Positions 38,357-46,614 of a stretch of DNA of 64,000 nt are shown piece after piece. The translations under genes and the position numbers were made by a program. This DNA comes from Bradyrhizobium sp. sGM-13 (lineage in GTDB: Bacteria > Pseudomonadota > Alphaproteobacteria > Rhizobiales > Xanthobacteraceae). The stretch is taken from NCBI RefSeq assembly GCF_018398875.1, contig NZ_JAGWDK010000007.1:186001-250000 (forward strand). Reading direction: 5' to 3'. The first letter of the stretch is position 1. The number at the start of each line of letters is the position of its first letter. The notes beneath the pieces were generated by a model. It did not search any database. It was given only the letters and a program-made list of their open reading frames with translations, and was not told the origin of the DNA.

Positions 38357-38758
38357 TTACGCCGTCACGGCTTCCGCAAAATCTTCGTCGTCGATCTCAT
38401 CTTCGATCGGTTTGAAGGTCGAGAGCGGCTTGGTCGAAAGGGTGATCGGCTTGCGGCCGTTAGATGACGACGAGGCGGAACGCGCGGCGGGTTCGCGCGA
38501 CAGCGCGTAGAGCGTGGAGCCGACCCGGCCGCCGAAATGGATCAGCTCGCGTTCGGTGCAGCTCGCGGCGATGGCGATGGCCAACGCGTGGAGGTGGCTG
38601 CGGCGGTAGCAGAACAGTGCCAGCATGGCACGGACGTCGGATGAAACGCTTTCCACCAGCCGCGACAGCCCGTGCGGATTGGCGCGATACATCTCGCCGA
38701 GCAGCTCGTCCCGGACCGGACAGAAATCATTCTCGAAGGCGGCGCGGCTTGAAAACAT
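38357..38758 (-). CDS. Conserved hypothetical protein
   Basis: 133 aa, no family recognised. The first 85 residues look globular and helical (FENDFCPVRDELLGEMYRA, SSDVRAMLALFCYRRSHLHA); the last 45 are a low-complexity Ser/Pro/acid tail ending EDEIDDEDFAEAVTA. No signal peptide or membrane segment. ATG at 38758 follows AGGGAGAACCCGCA. The codon use matches that of neighbouring genes, supporting a real gene. Confidence 0.65.
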   Translation of the reverse strand: MFSSRAAFENDFCPVRDELLGEMYRANPHGLSRLVESVSSDVRAMLALFCYRRSHLHALAIAIAASCTERELIHFGGRVGSTLYALSREPAARSASSSSNGRKPITLSTKPLSTFKPIEDEIDDEDFAEAVTA

Positions 38759-38939
38759 TGCGGGTTCTCCCTATCCGGAAGATGCCGCGTAATTCTCTAA
38801 TGAAGGGTTAACCACCTGCACCAGTAGTGTTCCGGGGCGCTTGCCAATGACGCATGAACCGGAATCAGAACGTGATTCGCGCCAGCGTGGGTGCGCCTTC
38901 CGAATTCGGAGAAGATTGGACACATGGCGCCAGGCGGGA

Positions 38940-39332
38940 TCAGTTCGCCGCCATGAAAATCGCCAGGCCGAAACCGGTGAGATGATGCAGCGCCTGATCG
39001 ACGCCGATCAGTGTCCAGAACCACGGATGCTCGTTCTCAAGCGTCACGCCGAACCGGGAGGCGATGATCCCCTTGAGGCGGTCGACGGTGATGTGGATGA
39101 AGAAATCGATAAACGCGACGAACCAGAATCGCGGCGCGACGATCAGGATCAACGCCAGCGATACCGCAAGGTGCACGAGGCAATGTGCGAGCAGCGGCAT
39201 CGCCCAGCCGGTCTTTTGATCCTTGCCGATCGCCATCCAGGAAGTTTGCAGCATGAAATCGGCAATGACGTGCTTCACCGTGAGAAGCAGCATCCATCCG
39301 ATCAGCGCACCTACCGGGATCGAGGACGACAT
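38940..39332 (-). CDS. DUF3307 family membrane protein
   Basis: About 130 aa from the ATG at 39332 (a TTG at 39347 is possible). Three to four hydrophobic segments and the DUF3307 features HVIADFMLQTSW and HCLVHLAVSLALILI, with FIDFFIHITVDRLKG and the C-terminal DQALHHLTGFGLAI. Integral membrane protein of unknown function; the conserved His and Asp residues suggest metal or lipid-head-group contact. Monocistronic here. Confidence 0.85.
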   Translation of the reverse strand: MSSSIPVGALIGWMLLLTVKHVIADFMLQTSWMAIGKDQKTGWAMPLLAHCLVHLAVSLALILIVAPRFWFVAFIDFFIHITVDRLKGIIASRFGVTLENEHPWFWTLIGVDQALHHLTGFGLAIFMAAN

Positions 39333-39716
39333 CGAAGGGAACAACAAAGCTGACGCCCTTTGGCTGGGACTGACGAGATGGCGAAAAAACCGGGGCCTAG
39401 GCTGTCAGCGCAATGTTCTTGTCAAACCCGGACTATTCGAACGTTGCATTATTTATGACATCTCCCGCGGCGGAATGCACCTGTGGGTAGTCTGAAAATC
39501 GCACGGTGTGGCGGAACTGCGATACTGCGGCAACCTCGCGCCGCGCGGCCCCGGGGGTAAGGTTGCCCGGCCGGCGCGGTCTGCAATCCCCTAGGAGAGG
39601 GCTACCATCGGCTGGCGGGCAAAATTATCATTCTTTTGTATATATTTACGAATTCATTCGGACGGCCCGCGACGCCAGCTCAGCCGGCGCAACGCCCCTG
39701 CCCCCGGGTACGAGCC
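39333..39716 (+). other. 384-bp gene-free stretch with possible PilZ fragment
   Basis: No complete gene seen. On the plus strand at about 39415-39495 the reading GCQRNVLVKPGLFERC, then IIYDISRGGMHLWV before a stop resembles the first strands of a PilZ domain (R...CxxxDxSxGG); it would be a short fragment cut off before the domain ends. The remainder is GC-rich with an AT-rich patch (TTGTATATATTTACG) just before the broken gene at 39717 that could be its old promoter. Confidence 0.35.
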
Positions 39717-40501
39717 ATGAGTGCTGAAGCCCCAACGCCGCATCCGAAAATGCCGCGTCGCCGCATGCGGGCGGTCAAGAGCAACCGGACCCAGATCCTG
39801 CTGTTTTCCATCCTGACGCTAGTCCTCACCGCCGTGGTGTGGGGTGGCCGGAATGCTGTCCGCCTCCCCAGCCGTCCCTGCGGAAGACATTGAGACGATC
39901 GGGCTCGAATGGCTGCTGGTCGCCCAATCCAAGCTCTCGACCACCACCGTGGGCGATCTTGCGCGGATCATCTACGAGAATAAGGCCGAGCTTGCGCTAC
40001 CCGACGGCTTCGCCTCCAAGATCGAGCCGGCAGAGACCGACAAGGACGCCTTCGTCGTGGCGCATCCGGGCGCTGCCGAATACATCAACCACGACACCAA
40101 GTCCTTTGTCGAGCGCTACAGCGATTTGATGTATGTGGCGCTATTGGCGCTCAGCGTCATCGGCTCGATCTTTGCCGCCATCTACGCCAAAGTCACCCGG
40201 ATCGCACCGGAAAAGCCCAGCCAACTCGCGACGGCGATCCTCGATATCGGCGAACGCGAATACGCCAACTCTTTCGACGCGCTCGACGAACTGCAGGACG
40301 GCTGGAAGCGATCCTGCGCGGCTGGTGATCGGCTTGCGCGACGGCACCATCAGTAGCGATGGGCTGGATACCCTCAAGCTCGGCTATGAATTCGTGCGCG
40401 ACGAAATCGGCCTGCGCCGCGAACATCTCAAGCGGCATGCCGCGCATGATCATCCGCAGGACGACAAGGTCGTGGTCGTGAAGACCGCGCAAAGCGCGTA
40501 A
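39717..40501 (+). pseudogene. Remains of a TAXI-family TRAP solute-receptor-like gene
   Basis: Three pieces in three successive frames. Frame 1 (39717-about 39880): MSAEAPTPHPKMPRRRMRAV and a membrane anchor ILLFSILTLVLTAVVWGG. Frame 2 (about 39850-40300): IETIGLEWLLVAQSKLSTT, HPGAAEYINHDTKSF and a second membrane segment YVALLALSVIGSIFAAIYAK. Frame 3 (about 40325-40501): VIGLRDGTISSDGLDTLKL and on to the end. As I recall the family, intact Bradyrhizobium homologues have about 300 residues of ligand-binding domain between pieces 1 and 2, which is missing here; two single-base losses near 40300 and 40321 explain the last frame change. Non-functional as a receptor. Confidence 0.7.
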
Positions 40502-40513
40502 ACCCGAGTTCTT

Positions 40514-40640
40514 GTAAGGTGGGCAAGAGAGCGCCAGCGACGTACCCACCATCTACCCATGCGGGAGGTCCTGACGGTGGGCACGCGGAGCCCGTCATCG
40601 GGCGCGCATTCGCGCGAACCGGTTGCTTTGCCCACCTACA
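40514..40640. repeat. Intergenic inverted repeat (GTAAGGTGGGC...GCCCACCTAC type), with insert
   Basis: Outer arms GTAAGGTGGGCAAG and CTTTGCCCACCTAC. The interior carries a GTCATCGGGCGCGCATTCGC module also found in the different repeat at 60313. Confidence 0.7.
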
Positions 40641-40641
40641 A

Positions 40642-41520
40642 TTAACGAACTGCCGTATCCGCACCGGCGGACACCCGTGCCCTTATCTCGGCGATCTTGC
40701 GTTTAAGCGCGGTCTGCCGCGGGTCGGGCGAGACGGCGGCGCGCGCTTCGGCTATCGCGCCGGCGAGATCTGACAAGGCCAGCACGCCATCGAAGGTCGG
40801 CTTGGCCAGCCCGTCGATGATCGCGTTCCAGTCCGCCATGCCCTGCCGATAGACGTCGCCATAGCCCTCGATCATGGTCGCGGTCTGGATGATCGTGGGC
40901 GCGGCCTGGGGCTGTTTGGTCAGGCTGCGGTCGATCATGTGCAGCCAGCGTTCGACCCAGACCCGCTCCTTGGCGTAACGCACTGAAAGCAGCCGCCATC
41001 GCCGCAGCCCCGCCTCGATCTTGAGGCGGCGAATGCCAAAGCGACTTGCCGTACTAAAGCGGATCGAGACACGCTTGTGCGTCCATCCCACCCACTCCAG
41101 CGCATCGAGCAGGTATTCGGCGATGACGGCGGGAAGCGCGCCGATCAGCTCTTCAAGCCGGAATTTTTTGACCTCGACGGACCCGGCCGACGCACCGGGC
41201 GGGCCGTGCAGTTCGGCGAGCTTGAGCTGCGCGATCCGGATCGGGTCCTGATAGCTCATGCGCATCGCCATCAGCCGCGCTATTTCGCCGAGCATCACGT
41301 CGTCAACGCCTCGCTTGCCGATGAACCGCCGCAGCCGGTCGACATAGAGGCGGGCGTAGCCCGGGCCCTGATAGTCGATGAGGAGATGGATGGCCTCGCT
41401 CGCCACCGCCATCACCGGCTCCGGCAGTCCTTCGGGCAGGAACGGCGGCTCGTCGTCATCGTCGCCGATGAAATCGGCGAAGAGATAACGCAACGACGAC
41501 AGAATACCGCGGTCTGACAC
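40642..41520 (-). CDS. Stand-alone DUF6537 protein (C-terminal part of indolepyruvate oxidoreductase beta-like)
   Basis: Up to 292 aa. Visible stretches IHLLIDYQGPGYARLYVDRL, LMAMRMSYQDPIRIAQLKL, FGIRRLKIEAGLRRWRLLS and MIEGYGDVYRQGMADWN match the DUF6537 region that normally forms the C-terminal half of indolepyruvate ferredoxin oxidoreductase beta-type proteins; the N-terminal oxidoreductase domain is absent. The only candidate start, GTG at 41520, is 1 nt after AAGGAG, too close for normal initiation, so the true start is unclear and 5' truncation is possible. 17 bp downstream of the cNMP-binding gene. Function alone is unknown. Confidence 0.6.
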   Translation of the reverse strand: MSDRGILSSLRYLFADFIGDDDDEPPFLPEGLPEPVMAVASEAIHLLIDYQGPGYARLYVDRLRRFIGKRGVDDVMLGEIARLMAMRMSYQDPIRIAQLKLAELHGPPGASAGSVEVKKFRLEELIGALPAVIAEYLLDALEWVGWTHKRVSIRFSTASRFGIRRLKIEAGLRRWRLLSVRYAKERVWVERWLHMIDRSLTKQPQAAPTIIQTATMIEGYGDVYRQGMADWNAIIDGLAKPTFDGVLALSDLAGAIAEARAAVSPDPRQTALKRKIAEIRARVSAGADTAVR

Positions 41521-41537
41521 TCCTTGGGCTCCGGCCT

Positions 41538-42245
41538 CTACGCGGGTTTCGGCTCGGCTGCCGGCGCAGACTGCTGTGCCAGTCGCCGCTCAAGCGTTTC
41601 AATATTCTGAAACAGCCGGGCACTCGACAGCCGCAGGAAATAGAAGCCGAAGGCCGGGTTCTGCACGTAGAGCTCCTCAACCTTGGTGTAACTGACGCTG
41701 AGGATGAGGCCGGATTCGACGCATTCCAGCGTCTGGGTTCGCATGTTCGACGGCGACAGCATACCGAGCTCGCCAACGATGGCGCCGACCGGCAGCACGA
41801 TGCCGGATTCGACCAGCTTGAACTTGCCGCTGACGATATAGAGCATGTCCTCGGCCTTCTCATCCTTGTAGAACAGGATTTCGCCGGCCTGGCATTGGCG
41901 CTCGGTCATGAACGGCTTCAACCATTCCATCGACAGATCGCTGTTGACGGATTTTTTGACGTCGCGCACCAACTGCAACATCTGGTGCAGCCGATAGGAA
42001 TTAACCAGCAGCATGATCAACTGCACCACCATGACCAGGTAGTTTCGGGCGGGAATTGCGGTGATGATGAGGATGACGTTGGCGAGAATACCGAAGACCC
42101 GCAACGGGATCATGGTCTTCATCGTCGTGGTGGCAACGACGAAGATCGTGGCAAACAGCGCACCGGCCGTTCCCGCGTGTTGTGCCAGATGAGACGTATC
42201 CATTGGAGGCCAACCAATTTTCTTCAGGGAGTGATCTAAATTCAC
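41538..42245 (-). CDS. Membrane-anchored cyclic-nucleotide-binding protein (Popeye-like layout)
   Basis: 235 aa from GTG at 42245, or 221 from the ATG at 42203. Two or three hydrophobic segments at about residues 30-90 (ALFATIFVVATTTM, VFGILANVILIITA, NYLVMVVQLIMLLV) precede a cNMP-binding beta-roll at about 120-215: GEILFYKDEKAEDMLYIVSG and the phosphate-loop position VGAIVGELGMLSPSNMRTQT, which has GELG but S instead of the Arg-Ala pair, so nucleotide binding may be lost. No DNA-binding domain, so not a CRP-type regulator. The TM-plus-cNMP arrangement resembles POPDC proteins. Confidence 0.8.
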   Translation of the reverse strand: MNLDHSLKKIGWPPMDTSHLAQHAGTAGALFATIFVVATTTMKTMIPLRVFGILANVILIITAIPARNYLVMVVQLIMLLVNSYRLHQMLQLVRDVKKSVNSDLSMEWLKPFMTERQCQAGEILFYKDEKAEDMLYIVSGKFKLVESGIVLPVGAIVGELGMLSPSNMRTQTLECVESGLILSVSYTKVEELYVQNPAFGFYFLRLSSARLFQNIETLERRLAQQSAPAAEPKPA

Positions 42246-42453
42246 GCACCCGCTATCGTAATGTCCGCGGGCTTGCTTTGGTATACGAGGAAAACGCGAC
42301 TATTTGTCGGGATTCTCACCTTTCCGGGGTAAAATTCACCGCAATGACGCTTGCTGGACAGTGCCGGCCGCGGCCTGGGTTTTAACAAGGCATTTGGCGG
42401 TCCTCCCGGCCCGACGGCGTGCCAAGACAGACAAAAGAATAATGGAGAACAGA

Positions 42454-43230
42454 ATGTCCGAAGCGGCGAGCGCACCAGTCCTCGATATCAGCGGCCCGCG
42501 CGCCACCATCCGCCTCAACCGGCCGAAACATCTGAACCGGCTGCAGAGCGAGGATCTCGGCGAACTCATGAAACTGTTCGACCGGATCGAGGCCGATCCC
42601 GCGATCCGCGTGCTGGTGCTGACCGGCACCGGCCGCGCGTTCAGCGCCGGCTATGATCTCAATTCGGTCGCGGACCGAGCGATCAGCGAGAAGGAACAGC
42701 CGAGCGCGGGATCGGCATTCGAAGCAGTGGTCGATCGGCTCGAGGACCTCGGCGTGCCGACGATCTGCCGGCTCAATGGCGGCGTCTATGGCGGCGCGAC
42801 CGACCTGGCGCTGGCCTGCGATTTCCGTATCGGGGTCGATACGGCCGAAATGTTCATGCCGGCGGCACGGCTCGGCCTGCACTACTACAAGAGCGGAATT
42901 AAGCGCTACGTCTCGCGGCTCGGCGTCGACAATGCAAAGATGCTGTTTCTCACCGCGCAAAAAATCACCGCGCCGGAAATGCTGCGGATCGGTTACCTCA
43001 CTGCCATAGTGCCGGTGGCGATGCTGGACGAGGAAGTGGATCGTCTCGCCGCTATCCTGGCCGGCAACGCGCCGCTGGCGATGCGCGGCATGAAGCGCGT
43101 CATCAACGAATTCGCCCGCGGCAAGCTTGACGAAGAGGCCGCCGACCTCCGCCACCGCGAGAGCATGCGCAGCGCCGAGATCAAGGAAGGCATCGATGCA
43201 TTCGCGGAAAAGCGGCCGCCGAAATTCTGA
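42454..43230 (+). CDS. Enoyl-CoA hydratase/isomerase family protein
   Basis: 258 aa from the ATG at 42454, with GGAG 6 nt upstream. Crotonase fold: oxyanion segments TGTGRAFSAGYDLNSVA and NGGVYGGATDLALACDFRI, then MPAARLGLHYYKSGIKRYV. The usual catalytic Glu positions are not clearly matched (ARLGLHYYKSG instead of PExxLGxxPGxGG), so isomerase or other crotonase chemistry is possible. Alone in its operon. It could supply the hydratase step missing from the cluster at 46-55 kb, but nothing in the sequence proves it. Confidence 0.85.
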   Translation: MSEAASAPVLDISGPRATIRLNRPKHLNRLQSEDLGELMKLFDRIEADPAIRVLVLTGTGRAFSAGYDLNSVADRAISEKEQPSAGSAFEAVVDRLEDLGVPTICRLNGGVYGGATDLALACDFRIGVDTAEMFMPAARLGLHYYKSGIKRYVSRLGVDNAKMLFLTAQKITAPEMLRIGYLTAIVPVAMLDEEVDRLAAILAGNAPLAMRGMKRVINEFARGKLDEEAADLRHRESMRSAEIKEGIDAFAEKRPPKF

Positions 43231-43486
43231 GGCCCGCGTTCCCCGGATTCTGCGCAGCGCGCCGTCCACGCGGCGTGGTGCGCTGCATGCCGGGGTCCAC
43301 TGGGTCCCGGCTCAGCATCGGTCATTTCATGCCGCGCCGCGTCCGGGACATGATATTCGCTTAGTGCGATCACCACGAAACACTCCTGAAACACGATTCT
43401 CCCCGTCGCCCGTGAACGCAAGCCGCGCCTGATCCGACTGATGGGCAGGGACGCAACAACGGCTTCGTGCCAAGCAACTGGAGAAA

Positions 43487-43753
43487 ATGAGTATGTTTCG
43501 CAAGGTTACCCTCGGACTGATTGCCGCCGCCTCGCTGACCATTGCCGCTGCAGCGCCCGCTTCCGCCGGCGGCTTCTACCACGGCCCTCACTGGGGCCAT
43601 CATTGGGGCCATGGCTACGGTTGGGGTCCTGCCATCGGCGTCGGCTTCGGCGGCGTCTATGTCGACACCGGTTTCAACGGCTGCCTGCAGCAGCGCTGGG
43701 TCGAAACCCGCCGTGGCATGCGCCTGCGCACCGTGAACGTCTGCGCCTACTGA
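43487..43753 (+). CDS. Small exported Gly/His-rich protein
   Basis: 88 aa. Signal peptide about residues 1-27 (VTLGLIAAASLTIAAAAPASA, shortened: LIAAASLTIAAAAPASA, cut before GGFYH). The mature part opens with HGPHWGHHWGHGYGWGP, five histidines in a Gly/Trp frame that could bind metal, followed by a two-cysteine C-terminal segment (FNGCLQQRW, VNVCAY) that may form a disulphide. Similar short proteins are common and uncharacterised in Bradyrhizobium. ATG at 43487 or two codons later. A clear terminator follows. Confidence 0.8.
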   Translation: MSMFRKVTLGLIAAASLTIAAAAPASAGGFYHGPHWGHHWGHGYGWGPAIGVGFGGVYVDTGFNGCLQQRWVETRRGMRLRTVNVCAY

Positions 43754-43776
43754 TCGAACTAGCGTTTGAAAGAAAG

Positions 43777-43806
43777 ATCCCGGTCGCGCCAGCGACCGGG
43801 ATTTTC
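43777..43806 (+). terminator. Intrinsic terminator
   Basis: ATCCCGGTCGC/GCGACCGGGAT 11-bp stem, GCCA loop, TTT tail; ends the small exported-protein transcript. Confidence 0.8.
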
Positions 43807-43982
43807 CGCTTGCCTGATACGTTGACCCCTGCCTGCTGCAGCCATATTGTGGCGCCTGCGGTGCAAGCCGCGCCCGGGCCCGCGGGAAGGGTTGAACCCA
43901 CTTGCAGCTTTCGAGCGACACCTAGAGCCTTTGTGCAGCCGGTATTGCGGGCCGTCGGCGATGTCATGCACGGAGGTGTCTG

Positions 43983-45617
43983 ATGAACCGGTCTCCCGAT
44001 CGATTGAATCTCGATCATCTGAAGAAACAAGCCAAGGAATTGATCCGCCTCTATCGAAGCCGCAACCCGGAGGCGATGGCGCGGTTTCGGCATGCGCTGC
44101 CGGCGGCGGCCGGCCGCAGCGACGGCGATATTGCATCTCTCGAACTTCGCCTGCATGACGCGCAATCATGCCTCGCCCGCGAGCACGGTTTTGCTTCCTG
44201 GCCCGACCTGAAACAATACGTCGAAGTGCAGATGGCAGCGCGCAACGAGCGCGCCACTCGCGTTCTGCACTGGGCTCAGCTCATCTATTCCGGCGACGTC
44301 AGCGGCGCGGCCAACCGCGCCAACCCGCGCGTCGCGCTGCGCATCCTGGCCGATGATCCCGAACTCGTCGCGGGCGATCCTTATCTCGCCTGCGCGACCG
44401 GCGACGAAAGCGCACTGCGGCGAGCGACACAGGCCGATCCGGCCTTGATCAACCGTCCCGGCGGCCCGCTGCGATTACCGCCGCTGTTCGCGGTCACGCA
44501 TTCGAGCCTGCTGCGCGTGGAAGAATTTCGCGAGCGCCTGCATCGCTGCGTGCAATTGCTCATCGCTGATGGCGCCGACGTCAACCAGCACATCTACAGC
44601 CGCTGGCCGCCTGGATCGCTGAACGAGCCCGACCAACGCTATCCGCTCTCGACGCTCTATGGCGCGGCCGGCAGCAACCATGATCCGGTGCTGACCAAAT
44701 TGCTGCTCGAAGCGGGAGCGGATCCGAATGACGGCGAATCGCTTTATCATTCATTGGAGAGTCCGGCGTGCACGCAGCTATTGCTGGAGCACGGCGCGCG
44801 GATCGCGGAGAGCAACGCGATCTACCGCTCGATCGATCTCGAAGACGACACCGCGCTAAAACTGTTGCTGCAGCATGGCGGCGATCCGAACGAGCCGGCG
44901 CGGAACGAGCCGCTGACCGATTGGGGCTCACCTTTGGCATGGGCGATCTACCGCCGGCGCCCCCGCCATGTGAAGGCATTGCTGGAGGCTGGCGCCGATC
45001 GGTTTCGGCCAACCGCTGACGGCATCAGTCCCTACAGGCTGGCGCTGCAGTTCGGCCTCTCCGATGTTGCAGTCCTGCTGCGCGAGGGCGAACCTGATGT
45101 TTCCGACGAAGAGCGCTTCGTCGCCGCATGCGCGCGCGGCGACGAAACCGATGCGCGAGCGATCCGCTCGCGGCGGCCGGACCTGCCGGCCTCGTTGTCG
45201 CCGGCACAGTTGCGATTACTGCCTGACATGGCCGCGGCCGGCGCCGATGACGTCGTCAAGATGATGGTCAGGCTCGGCTGGCCGATCGCGGTGCGCGGCG
45301 GCGACTGGGAAGCATCCGCGCTCAACCTCGCGGTGTTCCGCGGCGATACCGCGCTGACGCGCTTCCTGCTTGAACACGGCGCTGATTGGACCGAGCAGCA
45401 CGGCCACGGCGACAATGCCTGCGGCACCTTGGGTTGGGCGTCCTGCAACGAACCGGTCGAGGGCGGCGATTGGCTCGGCTGCGCACGCGCCCTGCTCGAT
45501 CACGGCATGCCGGGCGCAACGGCGATTCCAGGCGATCCCGAGTGGGTGATGGTCGCCGGCATGCGAAAACGCTTTTCCGACGAGGTCACCGAGGAGCTGC
45601 TGGGTCGCGGAGTTTGA
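43983..45617 (+). CDS. Ankyrin repeat protein
   Basis: 544 aa. The N-terminal 90 residues (LNLDHLKKQAKELIRLYRS, then REHGFASWPDLKQYVE) are the helical leader seen on many bacterial ankyrin proteins of this type. From about residue 150 come degenerate ankyrin units: QLLIADGADVNQHI, KLLLEAGADPNDGE, QLLLEHGARIAES, KLLLQHGGDPNEPA, ALLEAGADRFRPT and RFLLEHGADWTEQ. No signal peptide or membrane segment, so probably a cytoplasmic protein-interaction scaffold. Starts ATG at 43983 after GGAGGTGTCTG. Partner unknown. Confidence 0.9.
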   Translation: MNRSPDRLNLDHLKKQAKELIRLYRSRNPEAMARFRHALPAAAGRSDGDIASLELRLHDAQSCLAREHGFASWPDLKQYVEVQMAARNERATRVLHWAQLIYSGDVSGAANRANPRVALRILADDPELVAGDPYLACATGDESALRRATQADPALINRPGGPLRLPPLFAVTHSSLLRVEEFRERLHRCVQLLIADGADVNQHIYSRWPPGSLNEPDQRYPLSTLYGAAGSNHDPVLTKLLLEAGADPNDGESLYHSLESPACTQLLLEHGARIAESNAIYRSIDLEDDTALKLLLQHGGDPNEPARNEPLTDWGSPLAWAIYRRRPRHVKALLEAGADRFRPTADGISPYRLALQFGLSDVAVLLREGEPDVSDEERFVAACARGDETDARAIRSRRPDLPASLSPAQLRLLPDMAAAGADDVVKMMVRLGWPIAVRGGDWEASALNLAVFRGDTALTRFLLEHGADWTEQHGHGDNACGTLGWASCNEPVEGGDWLGCARALLDHGMPGATAIPGDPEWVMVAGMRKRFSDEVTEELLGRGV

Positions 45618-45624
45618 ACATTTT

Positions 45625-45793
45625 GCCCCTCTCCCCTCGTGGGAGGGGGTGGCTTCGCGAAGCGAAGACGGGTGAGGGGTTGTCTCCGCGGATGGAGGCC
45701 CCTCATCCGGCGCCATAGCCGATGCAAAGCATCGGCGTTCTAAGAGACGGCCATAGGCCGCCTATGCCACCTTCTCCCACAAGGGGAGAAGGG
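45625..45793. repeat. Intergenic compound inverted repeat (CCCCTCTCCC type)
   Basis: CCCCTCTCCCCTCGTGGGAG and CACAAGGGGAGAAGGG arms with hairpins CGATGCAAAGCATCG and GGCCATAGGCCGCC between; lies between convergent ankyrin and nitroreductase genes. Confidence 0.65.
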
Positions 45794-46507
45794 CTACTCG
45801 TCCACAAACGTAACCGTGTCCGCCACACTCGCGCGCGAGGTGCGGTAACTGTTGACCTTGTGGGCGTGGTCGGCATAGCCGAAGGAAATGCCGCAGACCA
45901 CGCGCCGGTCATCCGCCAGATTGAAGTGACGCCGGATCAATCCGGAATGTCGCGCCAATGCTGCCTGCGGAATGGTGCCGAGGCCGAGCGCCTGCGCCGC
46001 CAGCATGAAATTCGAGACATAGGCGCCGCAATCGACCGCGCCATAGATGCCGAGCGGCTCATCGGTGTGGATAACAGCGACATGCGGGGCGCCGAAGAAA
46101 TTGTAGTTCTCCAGCGCCTGTTTGGCGTAGGCCATCTTGTCGCCTCTGGCGATGCCAAGCGTGTTGTAGAGCTGAAAACCGCTCTCGCGGCGGCGTTCGA
46201 GATAGACGCCGAGATATTCGCGCGGTGGCGGGAAATCATGATCATCTTTCGCGCCGGAGGCGGCTTCGGCATAGATCGCCTTGCGAAACTTTTCCTTGGC
46301 CTCGCCGCTGGCGATCAGCACCTGCCAGGGCTGGCTATTGCACCATGAGGCCGTGCGCTGCGAGACCTTGACGATATGCTCGATGGTCTCGCGCGGCACG
46401 TCTCGCGGCAGGAACGCGCGCACGGAGTAGCGCTCGTTCAGGAGGTCTTCGAGCATGCCGATGCGGTCTGCCGTCTCGTAACGGGTATTCGGCACTTTCG
46501 CATCCAT
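45794..46507 (-). CDS. Nitroreductase family protein
   Basis: 237 aa FMN-dependent oxidoreductase. Landmarks: LNERYSVRAFLPRDVPRE (FMN phosphate binding Arg), ASWCNSQPWQVLIASG and the C-terminal GISFGYADHAHKVNSYRT. Reduces nitro, quinone or related electron-poor compounds with NAD(P)H. Start ATG at 46507 after AAAGGGAAGC. It is the last gene, in direction of transcription, of the acyl-CoA cluster that begins at 54.3 kb, but an inverted repeat intervenes, so co-transcription is uncertain. Confidence 0.9.
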   Translation of the reverse strand: MDAKVPNTRYETADRIGMLEDLLNERYSVRAFLPRDVPRETIEHIVKVSQRTASWCNSQPWQVLIASGEAKEKFRKAIYAEAASGAKDDHDFPPPREYLGVYLERRRESGFQLYNTLGIARGDKMAYAKQALENYNFFGAPHVAVIHTDEPLGIYGAVDCGAYVSNFMLAAQALGLGTIPQAALARHSGLIRRHFNLADDRRVVCGISFGYADHAHKVNSYRTSRASVADTVTFVDE

Positions 46508-46522
46508 GGCGCTTCCCTTTTT

Positions 46523-46612
46523 GTCATTCCGGGGCGCGCATAGCGCGACCCGGAATCTCGATCCGAAACCTCTGGATTCCGGGTTCGCCGCTTCGCGGCG
46601 CCCCGGAATGAC
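46523..46612. repeat. Intergenic inverted repeat (GTCATTCC...GGAATGAC type)
   Basis: GTCATTCCGGGGCGCGC and GGCGCCCCGGAATGAC arms, inner CCCGGAATC/GATTCCGGG. Between the nitroreductase and acyl-CoA dehydrogenase genes. Confidence 0.8.
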
Positions 46613-46614
46613 GG

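Noticed and set aside
42304..42453. N-terminal extension of the crotonase at 42454
   Set aside because: The extra 50 residues have no family similarity, and GGAG precedes the ATG at 42454.
45625..45793. Small genes in the stretch between ankyrin and nitroreductase genes
   Set aside because: Every reading runs through palindromic repeat sequence; no coding signal.
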